Positions 8,848-17,642 of a stretch of DNA of 64,000 bases are shown here, in pieces. Positions within the stretch are counted from its first letter, which is position 1; each line of letters opens with the position of its first letter. The notes below the pieces were generated by a model that searched no databases, was not told where the DNA came from, and saw nothing but the letters and a program-made list of their open reading frames with translations. Made by a program: the position numbers and the translations under genes. Origin of the DNA: Saccharopolyspora flava (GTDB taxonomy: Bacteria > Actinomycetota > Actinomycetes > Mycobacteriales > Pseudonocardiaceae); NCBI RefSeq assembly GCF_900116135.1, contig NZ_FOZX01000001.1, positions 496,001 through 560,000 on the forward strand, written 5' to 3'.

Positions 8848-9474
8848 GTGCTCCTGGACCTGACGCCGTTGCCCGCCTTCCTGCTGGCGAGCGCGGTCGT
8901 GATCATCACACCGGGAGTGGACGTCTTCCTGCTGCTGCGCACCTCGCTCAACTACGGCCGCAAGGCCGGGCTGCTGGCGCTCGCCGGCATCCACAGCGCC
9001 AGCGCGCTGCAGGTCGCGCTGGTCATCTCCGGACTGGGCGCGCTGATCACCAGCGCCCCCGGCGTCATGGTGGCGCTGAAGTGGGTCGGCGCGGCCTACC
9101 TGCTCTACCTGGCGGCGACGATCGTCCGCGGCTACTGGCTGACCCGCCGCGAGACCGGTTCGCTGGACGTGCCGCCGCCGGAGGAGGCCAACCCCTACCT
9201 GCGCGGACTGCTCAGCAACCTCACCAACCCGAAGATGCTGCTGTTCAGCCTCGCCTTCCTGCCGCAGTTCGTCGGCGACTCCACGCGACCGGCGCTGCAG
9301 CTGGTCGTGCTGGGCGCGGTGTTCCTGGTGCTGGCCGCGATCTGGGAAGTCTCGATCGTGCTCTCGGCCGCCGGGATCGCCGACCGGCTAAAGAACCCCC
9401 GAGTCTCGAAGTCGCTGGACGCGCTGAGCGCGACGGCCTTCGTCACCATCTCGATCGGCCTCGTCGCGAGCTGA
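8848..9474 (+). CDS. LysE/RhtB family translocator
   Basis: Inner-membrane amino-acid or metabolite exporter of 208 residues with about six helices. The family motif near the N-terminus reads ITPGVDVFLLLRTSLNYGRKAG, followed later by NLTNPKMLLFSLAFLPQF. GTG at 8848 is chosen because AGAGGA sits 7 nt upstream; the earlier TTG at 8818 has no such site. The last 87 nt overlap the 3' end of the convergent MFS gene at 9388-10608. The substrate is not predictable from sequence. Confidence 0.88.
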   Translation: MLLDLTPLPAFLLASAVVIITPGVDVFLLLRTSLNYGRKAGLLALAGIHSASALQVALVISGLGALITSAPGVMVALKWVGAAYLLYLAATIVRGYWLTRRETGSLDVPPPEEANPYLRGLLSNLTNPKMLLFSLAFLPQFVGDSTRPALQLVVLGAVFLVLAAIWEVSIVLSAAGIADRLKNPRVSKSLDALSATAFVTISIGLVAS

Positions 9475-10608
9475 CAGCAGCGTCAGCAGCGCGAGCCCGG
9501 CCAGCACCAGCAGCACGACCGGCACCGGGACCACCCCCGACAGCAGGCTGACCGCGAACGGGGTGCAGAAGCCCAGGTAGGCCAGCACCCACATGATCGC
9601 GGTCAGCCCGGCCAGCTCGGCGGGCCCCGCGATCCGGCCGACCAAGGTCAGGCAGTAGGTGGACACGAAGCCGTAGCCGGTGCCCAGCGTCAGCGAAGCC
9701 AGCAGCCCGAGCCACGGCTGCGCCTGCCACGCCGCGACCGCCGCCAGCACCAGCCCGCCGGCGATCGCCGGGAGCCCGACCACGGCCGTGGCCCGCACCC
9801 CGTTCCGGGCGATCCGGCGCGCCCACGGCTGCACGACCGCCCCGAAACCCGGCGCGCACAGCGTCGACAGGCCCGCGAAGAGCACTTCGAAGCCGGGCGC
9901 GTGGACGGTGACCTGCGCCGGAAGAACCGCGAAACCGATCGTGGGGCACAAGAAGATCCACGGCGCCACCGGCGCCACCCGCCGCAGGAAGCGCGGGTCG
10001 CGCGCACCCCGCCCGCGCGGCACCCCGGACTCCGGCTCGACGCGGGTCTCCGGGCAGCGCCACGCCAGCGGCAACGTCACCGCGCACAGCAGCAGGTGCG
10101 GGACGTAGGCGCTGACCAGCGGGACCGGACCCCAGGTCGCGACCAGCGCAGAGGCGATGCCGCTCAGGCTGAAGCCGACGGCCAGCAGCACCCCGGCCCG
10201 CCGCGCTCCGGCCCCGTCCTCGGTGGCGGTCCCGAACGGCGGGTGCGACAGGTCCCGCACCCACGCGCTCCCGGCGGCCAGCACGGCCCCGGTGCTCACC
10301 CCGACCAGCAACCGGCCGACGACCAGCCACGGCACGAGGTGCGCCCCCAGCATCAGCGCGACGGTGGCCGCGGCGTTGAGCACGATCGCCCAGAGCACCA
10401 CCGGCCTGCGCCCCCGCCGATCCGCCAGCGGCCCCCCGAGCAGCAACCCGGGCACGAGCCCCACGACGTACAACGCCAGCAACCCGGTCGCCGCCGACGG
10501 GCTCAACCCCAGCTCACCCCGGTAGGCCCCCAACAGCGGGGAGAACTGGTTCGCACCCCACCCGGCCGCCATCAACAACAGACCAGCAGGCACCCACACG
10601 CTTCGCAT
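9388..10608 (-). CDS. MFS transporter
   Basis: Major facilitator protein of about 406 residues with 12 predicted helices and an inner-membrane location. The helix 2-3 signature GGPLADRRGRRPVVLW is present, with a second conserved stretch GRLLVGVSTGAVLAAGSAWVRDL. The closest general description is a CynX/YbjJ-type permease, but the substrate is unknown. ATG at 10608 (MRSVWVPAGLL) begins the first helix; an upstream extension adds a Gly/Arg-rich tail unlike a transporter. TAGAAA lies 7 nt upstream of the ATG with no ribosome site, so a leaderless message is possible. The 3' end overlaps the LysE gene by 87 nt. Confidence 0.82.
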   Translation of the reverse strand: MRSVWVPAGLLLMAAGWGANQFSPLLGAYRGELGLSPSAATGLLALYVVGLVPGLLLGGPLADRRGRRPVVLWAIVLNAAATVALMLGAHLVPWLVVGRLLVGVSTGAVLAAGSAWVRDLSHPPFGTATEDGAGARRAGVLLAVGFSLSGIASALVATWGPVPLVSAYVPHLLLCAVTLPLAWRCPETRVEPESGVPRGRGARDPRFLRRVAPVAPWIFLCPTIGFAVLPAQVTVHAPGFEVLFAGLSTLCAPGFGAVVQPWARRIARNGVRATAVVGLPAIAGGLVLAAVAAWQAQPWLGLLASLTLGTGYGFVSTYCLTLVGRIAGPAELAGLTAIMWVLAYLGFCTPFAVSLLSGVVPVPVVLLVLAGLALLTLLSARDEADRDGDEGRRAQRVQRLRDSGVL

Positions 10609-10618
10609 ACGCAGGTTT

Positions 10619-10840
10619 CTACGTCCCCGAACCACCCCCGAACCCCCACCGTTCACTTTTCCCGAACGACCACACCTCCCCAAGACGCTCCCAGGCCCGC
10701 GCGAATCGACCGAGCCCCTCGTCGAGAGCGGAATCGATCCGTCTCATCACGTCGTCCCGTTGGGAACCGTCGGTTCGCGGGTACTCCACGATCGGCTCAG
10801 ATTCGAAGCCGCTGAGCTTCTCGCCATCCTCCAAACTCAC
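10619..10840 (-). CDS. Small hypothetical protein
   Basis: A 73-residue acidic protein that I do not recognise. It starts SLEDGEKLSGFESEP, has an amphipathic helix-like middle (RRIDSALDEGLGRFARAWERLG) and ends in a Gly-rich tail. GTG at 10840 is chosen because GGAGGAG lies about 10 nt upstream; the open frame extends to 10912. It is divergent from the DUF3800-like gene, sharing a promoter region of about 70 nt, which suggests the two may be linked. It might instead be non-coding, as the codon bias is weak. Confidence 0.45.
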   Translation of the reverse strand: MSLEDGEKLSGFESEPIVEYPRTDGSQRDDVMRRIDSALDEGLGRFARAWERLGEVWSFGKSERWGFGGGSGT

Positions 10841-10912
10841 TGATCGTCCACTCCTCCGTCTTGCGCTGTCGCCGAAACGGGTAGCTGACCAGCGCGGTTC
10901 TACGCTCCCCAC

Positions 10913-11506
10913 GTGATCACCCCATCACCCGGCGGCCTCGAGGCCTTCGCCGACGAATCGTTCCGCGAAGCCGAATTCGGCGGTTTCTACGTCTTGGCCG
11001 CAGCCGTCTTCGAACCCGGCGCCGAAGACGCCGCCCGCGACGCCATGCACGTCCTGCAAGGGAAACGCGCTCCGCTGAAGCTGCACTGGAACGAGATGAA
11101 CCAACAGCTGCGGCACAACGCCGTCAAAACCATCGCTGATCTCGACGGCATCTACGTCGTGGCCGTGGGCTCGCCGGTCCCGGCACGACGCCAAGAACGT
11201 GCGCGGGCCGCGTGCCTGGTCCGACTCACTCTTGAACTCCACGGCCTGGGAGTAACCGAGCTGCACGTGGAATCGCGGACTCCCGAGCTGGATCAGCGCG
11301 ATGTCAACACCGTCCGCGGCGCCCGATTCTGCTTACCGAGCGGCTCGATGTTCCGCATCGACCACATTCCGGGAAAGCGAGAAGCGCTGTTGTGGGCCGC
11401 CGACATCGCCGCCGGAGCTGTTCGCGCCCAGCACGAGGGACGTGCCGATTATCAGCCGCTGCTGGGAGAAAGCCTTCACGAAATCGCCGTCACGACCGAC
11501 TGCTGA
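10913..11506 (+). CDS. DUF3800-like protein of unknown function
   Basis: A 197-residue soluble protein. It opens with LEAFADESFREAEFGGFYVLAAAVF, which resembles the N-terminal DES-containing strand of DUF3800 proteins (an RNase H-like fold often found near defence or mobile genes). Further acidic residues occur in LKLHWNEMNQQ, LHVESRTPELDQRD and LLWAADIAAGAVRAQHEG, the last like the conserved Ala-Asp segment of that family. The start is GTG at 10913, with no ribosome site and a TACGCT -10-like box 6 nt upstream, consistent with a leaderless message. No partner toxin or nuclease is adjacent, so the function is open. Confidence 0.6.
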   Translation: MITPSPGGLEAFADESFREAEFGGFYVLAAAVFEPGAEDAARDAMHVLQGKRAPLKLHWNEMNQQLRHNAVKTIADLDGIYVVAVGSPVPARRQERARAACLVRLTLELHGLGVTELHVESRTPELDQRDVNTVRGARFCLPSGSMFRIDHIPGKREALLWAADIAAGAVRAQHEGRADYQPLLGESLHEIAVTTDC

Positions 11507-11728
11507 CCTGGTCCTGACATGCGTAGAGGCAGGGTCCCGGTCTACCCCGGGTGCACCTGCCCCTGCGACTCGCCCGACACCCACGATGCCGGACTCCTGC
11601 GGCGAGCTTATCGCACTGGCCCAAGCCTTTTCCATGACACGATCGACTTACTCCGCGGAGGCGTTGGTTCGTCGTTAGTCGCGCCTCTTTCGCTGGTTTT
11701 GGGGTATCGGCGGTCGTAGCTTGCGCGT

Positions 11729-12640
11729 ATGGAGTTTCGGCGGTTGGAGACTTTGCTCGTGGTGGCCGAGGAGGGGCACTTCGGGCGGGCCGCTGAGCGG
11801 TTGTTCCTGGCGAAGGCGACCGTGACCGAGCACGTCAAGCAGCTGGAGCAGGACTTCGGGGTGCCGCTGCTGGAGCGCGGTCCGGTGCGGTTGACGCCCG
11901 CCGGGCACCGGCTCGCGCGGCACGCGCGGGCGCTGCTGGCCGCCGCCGAACTGGCCCGCGAGGACGTCGCCGAGGCCGCGACGGCGCGGCCGGGCGTGCT
12001 GCGGGTCGGGGTGATGGGGCACGGCTCGGCCGAGCTGACCCCGGCGACGGTGCGGGCGTTCCGGACCGCCCACCCCGAGATCGACCTGCGACTGGTGCCG
12101 CTGGACTTCACCGAGCACGTGTCGGCGCTGCTGGAGCACCGGGTGGACGTGGCCTTCGTGCGCCCGGCGCCGGAGGACGAGCGCGTCGAGATCGACGTGC
12201 TCACCACCGAGCGGCGGATCGTGGTGGTCCCGGCCCGCTGGGAGCTGGCCGACGCGCCCGAGGTGCGCCTGGCCGACGTGCTCGACCTGCCGTTCATCCG
12301 GCTTCCCGAGCGCACGCCGCGGCCGTTCGCCGACTACCTGTACTTCACCGCGGCGCGGGGCGGTGAGGCCCCGCGCCGCGGTCGGGACGACGCCGTCACC
12401 CCGCACGAGGTGCTGGCCGCGGCGGCCGCCGGGCGCGGGGCGGGTTCGGCTCTGGAGTCCTTCGAGCGCTTCTACCGGTGGCCCGGCACCCGGTGCGTCC
12501 CGGTGGCCGACGCGGCGTGGGAGCACAGCGTGCTGGTCAGCCGCGCCGGCGACGCGGACCCGGGGGTCCGGGCCTTCCGGACGCTGGCCGCCGGCCTCGC
12601 CCGGGACCTCGGCCCCGGGCTGCGGCTGACACCGGCCTGA
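11729..12640 (+). CDS. LysR family transcriptional regulator
   Basis: A 303-residue DNA-binding regulator. The N-terminal winged helix-turn-helix is MEFRRLETLLVVAEEGHFGRAAERLFLAKATVTEHVKQLE (about 1-40 as several motifs), and residues 90-290 form the effector-binding domain, with LRVGVMGHGSAELTP and a PHEVLAAAAAGRGAG segment typical of the C-terminal subdomain. TAGCTT stands 6 nt upstream of the ATG, so the message may be leaderless. LysR proteins usually control a divergent neighbour, but the gene upstream here runs in the same direction, so the target is not clear. The stop codon directly abuts the stop of the convergent protease. Confidence 0.9.
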   Translation: MEFRRLETLLVVAEEGHFGRAAERLFLAKATVTEHVKQLEQDFGVPLLERGPVRLTPAGHRLARHARALLAAAELAREDVAEAATARPGVLRVGVMGHGSAELTPATVRAFRTAHPEIDLRLVPLDFTEHVSALLEHRVDVAFVRPAPEDERVEIDVLTTERRIVVVPARWELADAPEVRLADVLDLPFIRLPERTPRPFADYLYFTAARGGEAPRRGRDDAVTPHEVLAAAAAGRGAGSALESFERFYRWPGTRCVPVADAAWEHSVLVSRAGDADPGVRAFRTLAAGLARDLGPGLRLTPA

Positions 12641-13456
12641 TCACCGCTGGGCGGTGAGCTGGGCCTGGATGTCCGGCTGGTAGGTGGCGGTGCGGGTGTA
12701 GATGCCCGGGTTGCCCGGCCGGGCGCAGCCGTTGCCGGTGGAGACGATGCCGACGAGCTTGCCGTCGACCACCAGCGGGCCGCCGGAGTCGCCCTGGCAG
12801 CTGTCCACGCCGCCCTCGGGGAACCCGGCGCAGACCATCGCCTTCGGGTCGTACTGCTCGTAGGCCTTCTTGCAGTCGGCGTCCGAGGTGAGCGGCACCT
12901 GGGCCTTCTGCAGGGTCTCCGAGGCCTCGCCGCCCTCGGAGGTGTTGCCCCAGCCGAGAACGCTGGCCATCGTGCCGGGCTCGTAGGCGGCGGTGTCCTC
13001 CGGCATCGCGACCGGCAGCGGGGTCTGCGTCAGCCGCTTGTCGAGGGTCAGCACCGCGACGTCGGAGCCGGTGTTGGCGTCCTGGTAGCCGGGGTGCACC
13101 CAGATGTCGGTGACCGAGGACTCGACGCCCTCGGTGGAGGACTTGTCCTCCCGGCCGGCGACGACCTTCACCGACGCGGGCCGCTCGCCGTCGACGCAGT
13201 GCGCGGCGGTGATGACCTTGTCGGCCGCGCCGAGGGTGCCGCCGCAGAACTGGTTGCCCTGGTCGTCGGTCAGGAACACCACCCACGAGTGGTCGGCGAT
13301 CGGCGCCTGCTGTCCCCCGACGATCGGTGGCGCCGCCGCGCCCTGCTCGGAGGCGTGGGCCGCGGTCGTCAGCAGGCCGCCGAGCAGGCCCATCGCCGCG
13401 AGCGTCCCGGCCGCCGCCCGGACCTTCGCGCCCGTCCTGGGTTTCGTGTCCGACAT
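12641..13456 (-). CDS. Secreted trypsin-like serine protease
   Basis: Extracellular S1 protease of 271 residues. A signal peptide runs to about residue 35 (TTAAHA), a short propeptide follows, and IVGG starts at residue 45. The triad is His86 (TAAHC), Asp132 (GSDVAVLTL) and Ser224 (GDSGGP). VDSCQGDSGG places an Asp at the base of the S1 pocket, as in trypsin. The start is ATG at 13456 with GGGAGGAG just upstream. It shares long blocks with the protease at 7728-8546 (CGGTL, VVAGREDK/VIAGRTDL, YDP..M.CAG.PEGG), so they are paralogues. Confidence 0.95.
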   Translation of the reverse strand: MSDTKPRTGAKVRAAAGTLAAMGLLGGLLTTAAHASEQGAAAPPIVGGQQAPIADHSWVVFLTDDQGNQFCGGTLGAADKVITAAHCVDGERPASVKVVAGREDKSSTEGVESSVTDIWVHPGYQDANTGSDVAVLTLDKRLTQTPLPVAMPEDTAAYEPGTMASVLGWGNTSEGGEASETLQKAQVPLTSDADCKKAYEQYDPKAMVCAGFPEGGVDSCQGDSGGPLVVDGKLVGIVSTGNGCARPGNPGIYTRTATYQPDIQAQLTAQR

Positions 13457-13583
13457 GGTTCGTCTCCTCCCCCGGAGCCTCCGGGCGGCCGTCCGACCGC
13501 CGCTCCGGCTCGTCAAAAGTGTCCACGAGTAAGAGGAACCGAACCCCCTGTCAGATACACCTCGACCGGGAGCACAACACGAA

Positions 13584-13613
13584 CGAGTGGAATTCCACGG
13601 GGTTCTCCACTCG
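13584..13613. repeat. Inverted repeat between protease and cobN
   Basis: CGAGTGGA (13584-13591) and TCCACTCG (13606-13613) form a perfect 8-bp stem with a 14-nt loop in the 242-nt gap upstream of the protease. It may be an operator or a leader hairpin. No gene is seen in this gap. Confidence 0.4.
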
Positions 13614-13662
13614 AACGGCCGACCACTGGGGTCCACTGTGGAGAGACGGGAGAAGGTGCGTT

Positions 13663-13694
13663 CCGCCCGGAACCGGCACGCCGGCCCCGGGCGG
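13663..13694 (-). terminator. Hairpin after cobN
   Basis: CCGCCCGG (13663-13670) pairs with CCGGGCGG (13687-13694), 5 nt past the cobN stop, with further GC-rich pairing in the loop (CCGGC...GCCGG). There is no U-tract, which is common for terminators in high-GC actinomycetes. Confidence 0.5.
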
Positions 13695-13698
13695 GCGA

Positions 13699-16600
13699 TC
13701 AGTCCTCCAGCTGGCCTTCCAGCTCCAGGTACACCGACCGCAGGTCGTCGAGGACCTGCTCGTCCGGCTCGGCCCACAGGCCGCGGTCGGCGGCCTCCAG
13801 CAGCCGCTCGGTCATCCCGCGCAGCGCCCACGGGTTGGAGTTGCGCAGGAACTGCTGCACCTGCTCGTCGAAGACGTAGGACTCGGCCAGCTTGGTGTAC
13901 ATCCAGTCGTCGACGACCCCGGCGGTGGCGTCGAAGCCGAACAGGTAGTCCACGGTCGCGGCGAGCTCGAACGCCCCCTTGTAGCCGTGCCGCTGCATCG
14001 CCGAGATCCACTTCGGGTTGACCACCCGGGCGCGGAAGACCCGCTTGGTCTCCTCGCCCAGCGTGCGCGTCTTGACCGCGTGCGGCACCGCCGAATCACC
14101 CACGTAGGCGGCCGGGTTCTGCCCGGACAGCGAGCGCACCATCGCGACCATGCCGCCGTGGTACTGGAAGTAGTCGTCGGAGTCGGCGATGTCGTGCTCG
14201 CGGGTGTCGACGTTCTTGGCCGCGACCTGGATGCGCTTGAACGCCGTCTCCATGTCGCCGCGCGCCTCGCGCCCGTCCAGGCCCCGCCCGTAGGCGTAGC
14301 CGCCCCAGGTCGCGTAGACCTCGGCGAGGTCGGCGTCGCTGCGCCAGTTGCGGGCGTCGATCAGCGGCAACAGCCCGGCCCCGTAGGCGCCCGGCTTGGA
14401 ACCGAAGATGCGGGTCGAGGCCCGGCGGTCGTCGCCGTGCCCGGCCTTGTCGGCGCGGTAGTGGGCGGCGACGTAGTTGTCCTCGTCGGACTCGTCGAGC
14501 ACGGCCACGGTCCGCACCGCGTCGTCGATCAGCGACACCACGTGCGGGAACGCGTCCCGGAAGAAGCCGGAGATGCGCACCACCACGTCGATGCGCGGCC
14601 GTCCCAGCTCGGAGACCGGGACGACGTCGAAGCCGGTGACCCGCCGGGACGCGTCGTCCCACTTCGGGCGGCAGCCCAGCAGCCAGAGGATCTCGGCGAT
14701 GTCGTCGCCCTGGGTCCGCATCGCCGAGGTGCCCCACACGGTCAGGCCGACCGAGCGCGGGTTCTCGCCGGTGTCGGCGACGTGCCGGGCGATCAGCGAC
14801 TCGGCGAGCGCGGAGCCGACGTCGAAGGCGTTGCGGGACGGGATGGCCTTGGGGTCCACCGAGTAGAAGTTGCGGCCGGTCGGCAGCACCGAGATCAGCC
14901 CGCGGGTCGGCGACCCGGACGGCCCGGCGGGCACGAAACCGCCGTCCAGCGCGTGCAGCACGTTGTCGACCTCGTCGGTGGTGCGCGCCAGCCGCGGCAC
15001 CAGCTCGACGCAGGCGAACCGCAGGATGCGGGCGACGTCGGCGACCTCGGCGCCGATCACGTCGGCGGCGACCCGCTCGGCCCGGTCGGCGTCCCAGCCG
15101 GTGTCGGCGAGCGCCTCGACGAGCTTGCGCGCCAACGACTCCAGCAGGTCCACCGCGTCCGACGCCGAGGCCGACGGGCCCTCGACGAGCTTGGTCAGCT
15201 CGGCCGGGACGTCCGCGCGCGCACCGGGTTCGGCCAGCAGCGCCTGCTCGTCGAGTCCGAAGTGGACCGACAGCGCGGAGCGCAGGCCGGGCAGCGCGCC
15301 GACCGTGCCGCCGAAGACCTGCTTGGCGCGCAGGATCGCCAGCACGTCGTTGACCAGCTCCTCGTCGCGCGGCGCGCGGCCGAGGATGTGCAGGCCGTCG
15401 CGGATCTGCACGTCCTTGATCTCGCACAGGTAGCCGTCGACGTGCATCACGAAGTCGTCGAAGGACTCCTCGTCCGGCTGGCCCTCCTGGTGCAGGTCGT
15501 GGTGCAGCTCGGCGTGGGTGATCAGCTCCCAGATCTGGTTGCGCAGCGCCGGCTTCTTCTCCGGGTCCAGGTCGGTGACCAGGGCGTACTCGTCGAGCAG
15601 CTGCTCCAGCTTGGCGATGTCGCCGTAGGCGTCGGCGCGCGCCATCGGCGGGATCATGTGGTCGACCACGGTCGCGTGGCCGCGCCGCTTGGCCTGCGTG
15701 CCCTCGCCCGGGTCGTTGACGATGAACGGGTAGACCAGCGGCAGGTCGCCCAGCACCGCGTCCGGGGCGCAGTCCGCCGCCAGGCCCAGGCCCTTGCCGG
15801 GCAGCCACTCCAGGGTGCCGTGCTTGCCCAGGTGGATCACCGCGTGCGCGCCGAACTCCTCGTCCAGCCAGCGGTAGGCCGCCAGGTACTGGTGCGACGG
15901 CGGCAGGTCCGGGTCGTGGTAGATCGCGATCGGGTTCTCGCCGAACCCGCGCGGCGGCTGGATCAGGATCACCACGTTGCCGAAGCGCAGCGCCGCGACG
16001 TAGAGGTAGCCCTCGTCGTCGACGTAGAGGCTGCCGGGCGGGGCGCCCCAGTGCTCGGTCATCGACGCGCGCAGCTCCTCGGGCAGCGCGTCGAACCACT
16101 CGCGGTAGCGCGGGGCCGGGACGCGGATCGCGGCGTCGGCCATCTGCTCCTCGGTCAGCCACTCCACGTCGTGCCCACCGGCGGAGATGAGCCGGTGGAT
16201 GAGGGTGTCGCCGTCGAGACCGGCCACGTCCAGCCCGCCGAGGTCGTAGCCCGCGGCTTCCAGCGCGCGCAGCAGCACCACCGCCGAGGCCGGGGTGTCC
16301 AGGCCGACGGCGTTGCCGACGCGGGAGTGCTTGGTCGGGTACGACGACAGGACCACGCCGAGGCGCTTGGCGGAGTTGTCGACGTGCCGCAGCCGCGCCA
16401 GCGACGTCGCGGTGGCGGCGACCCGCGCGGCGCGCTCGGGGTCGGCGACGTAGACCGGGATGCCGTCGGGGCCCTCCTCCTTGAAGGAGAACGGGACGCT
16501 GATCAGGCGGCCGTCGAACTCGGGCACGGCGACCTGCATCGCGGCGTCCATCGGCGACAGCGCGGCGTCGCTCTCCGCCCACACGGCGCGGCTGGTGGTC

Positions 16601-17376
16601 AGGCACAGGCCCTGCAGCACCGGGATGTCGAGCTCGGCGAGCGCGCCCGCGTCCCAGGAGTCCTCGTCGCCGCCCGCGCTGGCGTCGGCGGCCACGGCAC
16701 CGCCCGCGGCCAGCACCGTGGCGATCAGCGCGTCGCAGCCGGCCAGCAGCTCGCGCAGACCGGCGGCGTCGGACAGGCCGCGCAGCGACCCGCAGAACAC
16801 CGGCACGACGTTGGCCCCGGCGGCTTCGACCTGGTCGGCGAGGGTGTCGACGAAGGCGGTGTTGCCGGACAGGGCGTGCGCCCGGTAGAAGACCACGCCG
16901 ATCGTGGGCTTCGACGGGTCGTGCGCACGCTCGCCGTGCAGGCCGAACTCGGGCATCGACTGCGGCTCGGTGAACCCGGTGCCGGTCAGCAGCACCGTGT
17001 CGGACAGGAAGTTCGCCAGCTGCGCGAGGTTCTCCGGACCGCCTTCGACCAGGTAGGCCAGGGCCTGGGTGGACACGCCGGCGGGCACCGTGGACAGCGC
17101 CATGAGCTCGGCGTCCGGGGTGGCCTCGCCGCCCAGCGCCACGGTCGGCAGGCCCGAGGCCAGCACGGCGTCCAGGCCCTCCTCCCAGGCGCGACGGCCG
17201 CCGAGCAGGCGCACCACCACGACGTCGACGCCGTCGAGCAGCGCGGGAACGTCCTCGGCGGCCACCCGGGACGGGTTGGCGACGCGGAAGTCGGCCTCGG
17301 CGGCGCGGGCGGCCAGCAGGTCGGTGTCCGCAGTGGACAGCAGCAGGACTCGGGCGTCGCGGGCAGGCTCGCTCAC
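13699..17376 (-). CDS. cobN: Cobaltochelatase subunit CobN
   Basis: Large catalytic subunit (1225 residues, normal for the family) that inserts Co(II) into hydrogenobyrinic acid a,c-diamide, powered by the AAA+ partner encoded at 4879-6903. Recognisable CobN/magnesium-chelatase H blocks include VVFYRAHALSGNTAFVDTL, VPFSFKEEG, LSSYPTKHSRVGNAVGLDTP, FGAHAVIHLGKHGTLEWLPGK, VNDPGEGTQAKRR, RTQGDDIAEILWLLG and the C-terminal GYKGAFELAATVDYLFGFDAT. The start is GTG at 17376 (MSEPARDARVLLLS). Expression is under the cobalamin riboswitch just upstream. Confidence 0.96.
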   Translation of the reverse strand: MSEPARDARVLLLSTADTDLLAARAAEADFRVANPSRVAAEDVPALLDGVDVVVVRLLGGRRAWEEGLDAVLASGLPTVALGGEATPDAELMALSTVPAGVSTQALAYLVEGGPENLAQLANFLSDTVLLTGTGFTEPQSMPEFGLHGERAHDPSKPTIGVVFYRAHALSGNTAFVDTLADQVEAAGANVVPVFCGSLRGLSDAAGLRELLAGCDALIATVLAAGGAVAADASAGGDEDSWDAGALAELDIPVLQGLCLTTSRAVWAESDAALSPMDAAMQVAVPEFDGRLISVPFSFKEEGPDGIPVYVADPERAARVAATATSLARLRHVDNSAKRLGVVLSSYPTKHSRVGNAVGLDTPASAVVLLRALEAAGYDLGGLDVAGLDGDTLIHRLISAGGHDVEWLTEEQMADAAIRVPAPRYREWFDALPEELRASMTEHWGAPPGSLYVDDEGYLYVAALRFGNVVILIQPPRGFGENPIAIYHDPDLPPSHQYLAAYRWLDEEFGAHAVIHLGKHGTLEWLPGKGLGLAADCAPDAVLGDLPLVYPFIVNDPGEGTQAKRRGHATVVDHMIPPMARADAYGDIAKLEQLLDEYALVTDLDPEKKPALRNQIWELITHAELHHDLHQEGQPDEESFDDFVMHVDGYLCEIKDVQIRDGLHILGRAPRDEELVNDVLAILRAKQVFGGTVGALPGLRSALSVHFGLDEQALLAEPGARADVPAELTKLVEGPSASASDAVDLLESLARKLVEALADTGWDADRAERVAADVIGAEVADVARILRFACVELVPRLARTTDEVDNVLHALDGGFVPAGPSGSPTRGLISVLPTGRNFYSVDPKAIPSRNAFDVGSALAESLIARHVADTGENPRSVGLTVWGTSAMRTQGDDIAEILWLLGCRPKWDDASRRVTGFDVVPVSELGRPRIDVVVRISGFFRDAFPHVVSLIDDAVRTVAVLDESDEDNYVAAHYRADKAGHGDDRRASTRIFGSKPGAYGAGLLPLIDARNWRSDADLAEVYATWGGYAYGRGLDGREARGDMETAFKRIQVAAKNVDTREHDIADSDDYFQYHGGMVAMVRSLSGQNPAAYVGDSAVPHAVKTRTLGEETKRVFRARVVNPKWISAMQRHGYKGAFELAATVDYLFGFDATAGVVDDWMYTKLAESYVFDEQVQQFLRNSNPWALRGMTERLLEAADRGLWAEPDEQVLDDLRSVYLELEGQLED

Positions 17377-17414
17377 GGTGATCCTCTCTCGGGGTGCGCG
17401 CCCCGGCGGGGGTC

Positions 17415-17560
17415 ACGGCGGCAGGAGTTCCTGGCTCCCGGATCGTCGCGGGGTCCCCGCCTTCCGGCCCGTCCGGGCCGTGGCTGCCTGGGGTCCGCTC
17501 CCCGGTCACAGTGGCGCGACCGCCCCGGCCTCACACCGGGTTCCTCCACGTCACCGCCGT
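17415..17560 (-). ncRNA. Cobalamin riboswitch upstream of cobN
   Basis: The minus strand reads GAACCCGGTGTGAGGCCGGG, then the B12 box GCCACTGTGACCGGGGAGC (GCCACTG maps to 17509-17515), then GGCCGGAAGG and ATCCGGGAGCCAGGAACTCC. P1 can close between ACGGCGG (plus 17554-17560) and CCGCCGT (plus 17415-17421). It is near-identical in core to the riboswitch at 6951-7100, so both chelatase components respond to B12. Confidence 0.94.
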
Positions 17561-17642
17561 ACTGGCGAGGCCATCCTATCGACCGCGGTTCCCCTCACCA
17601 CCCGCCGAGCGATTTCGCGAGAAAGATCTCTTCTGACGAGCC

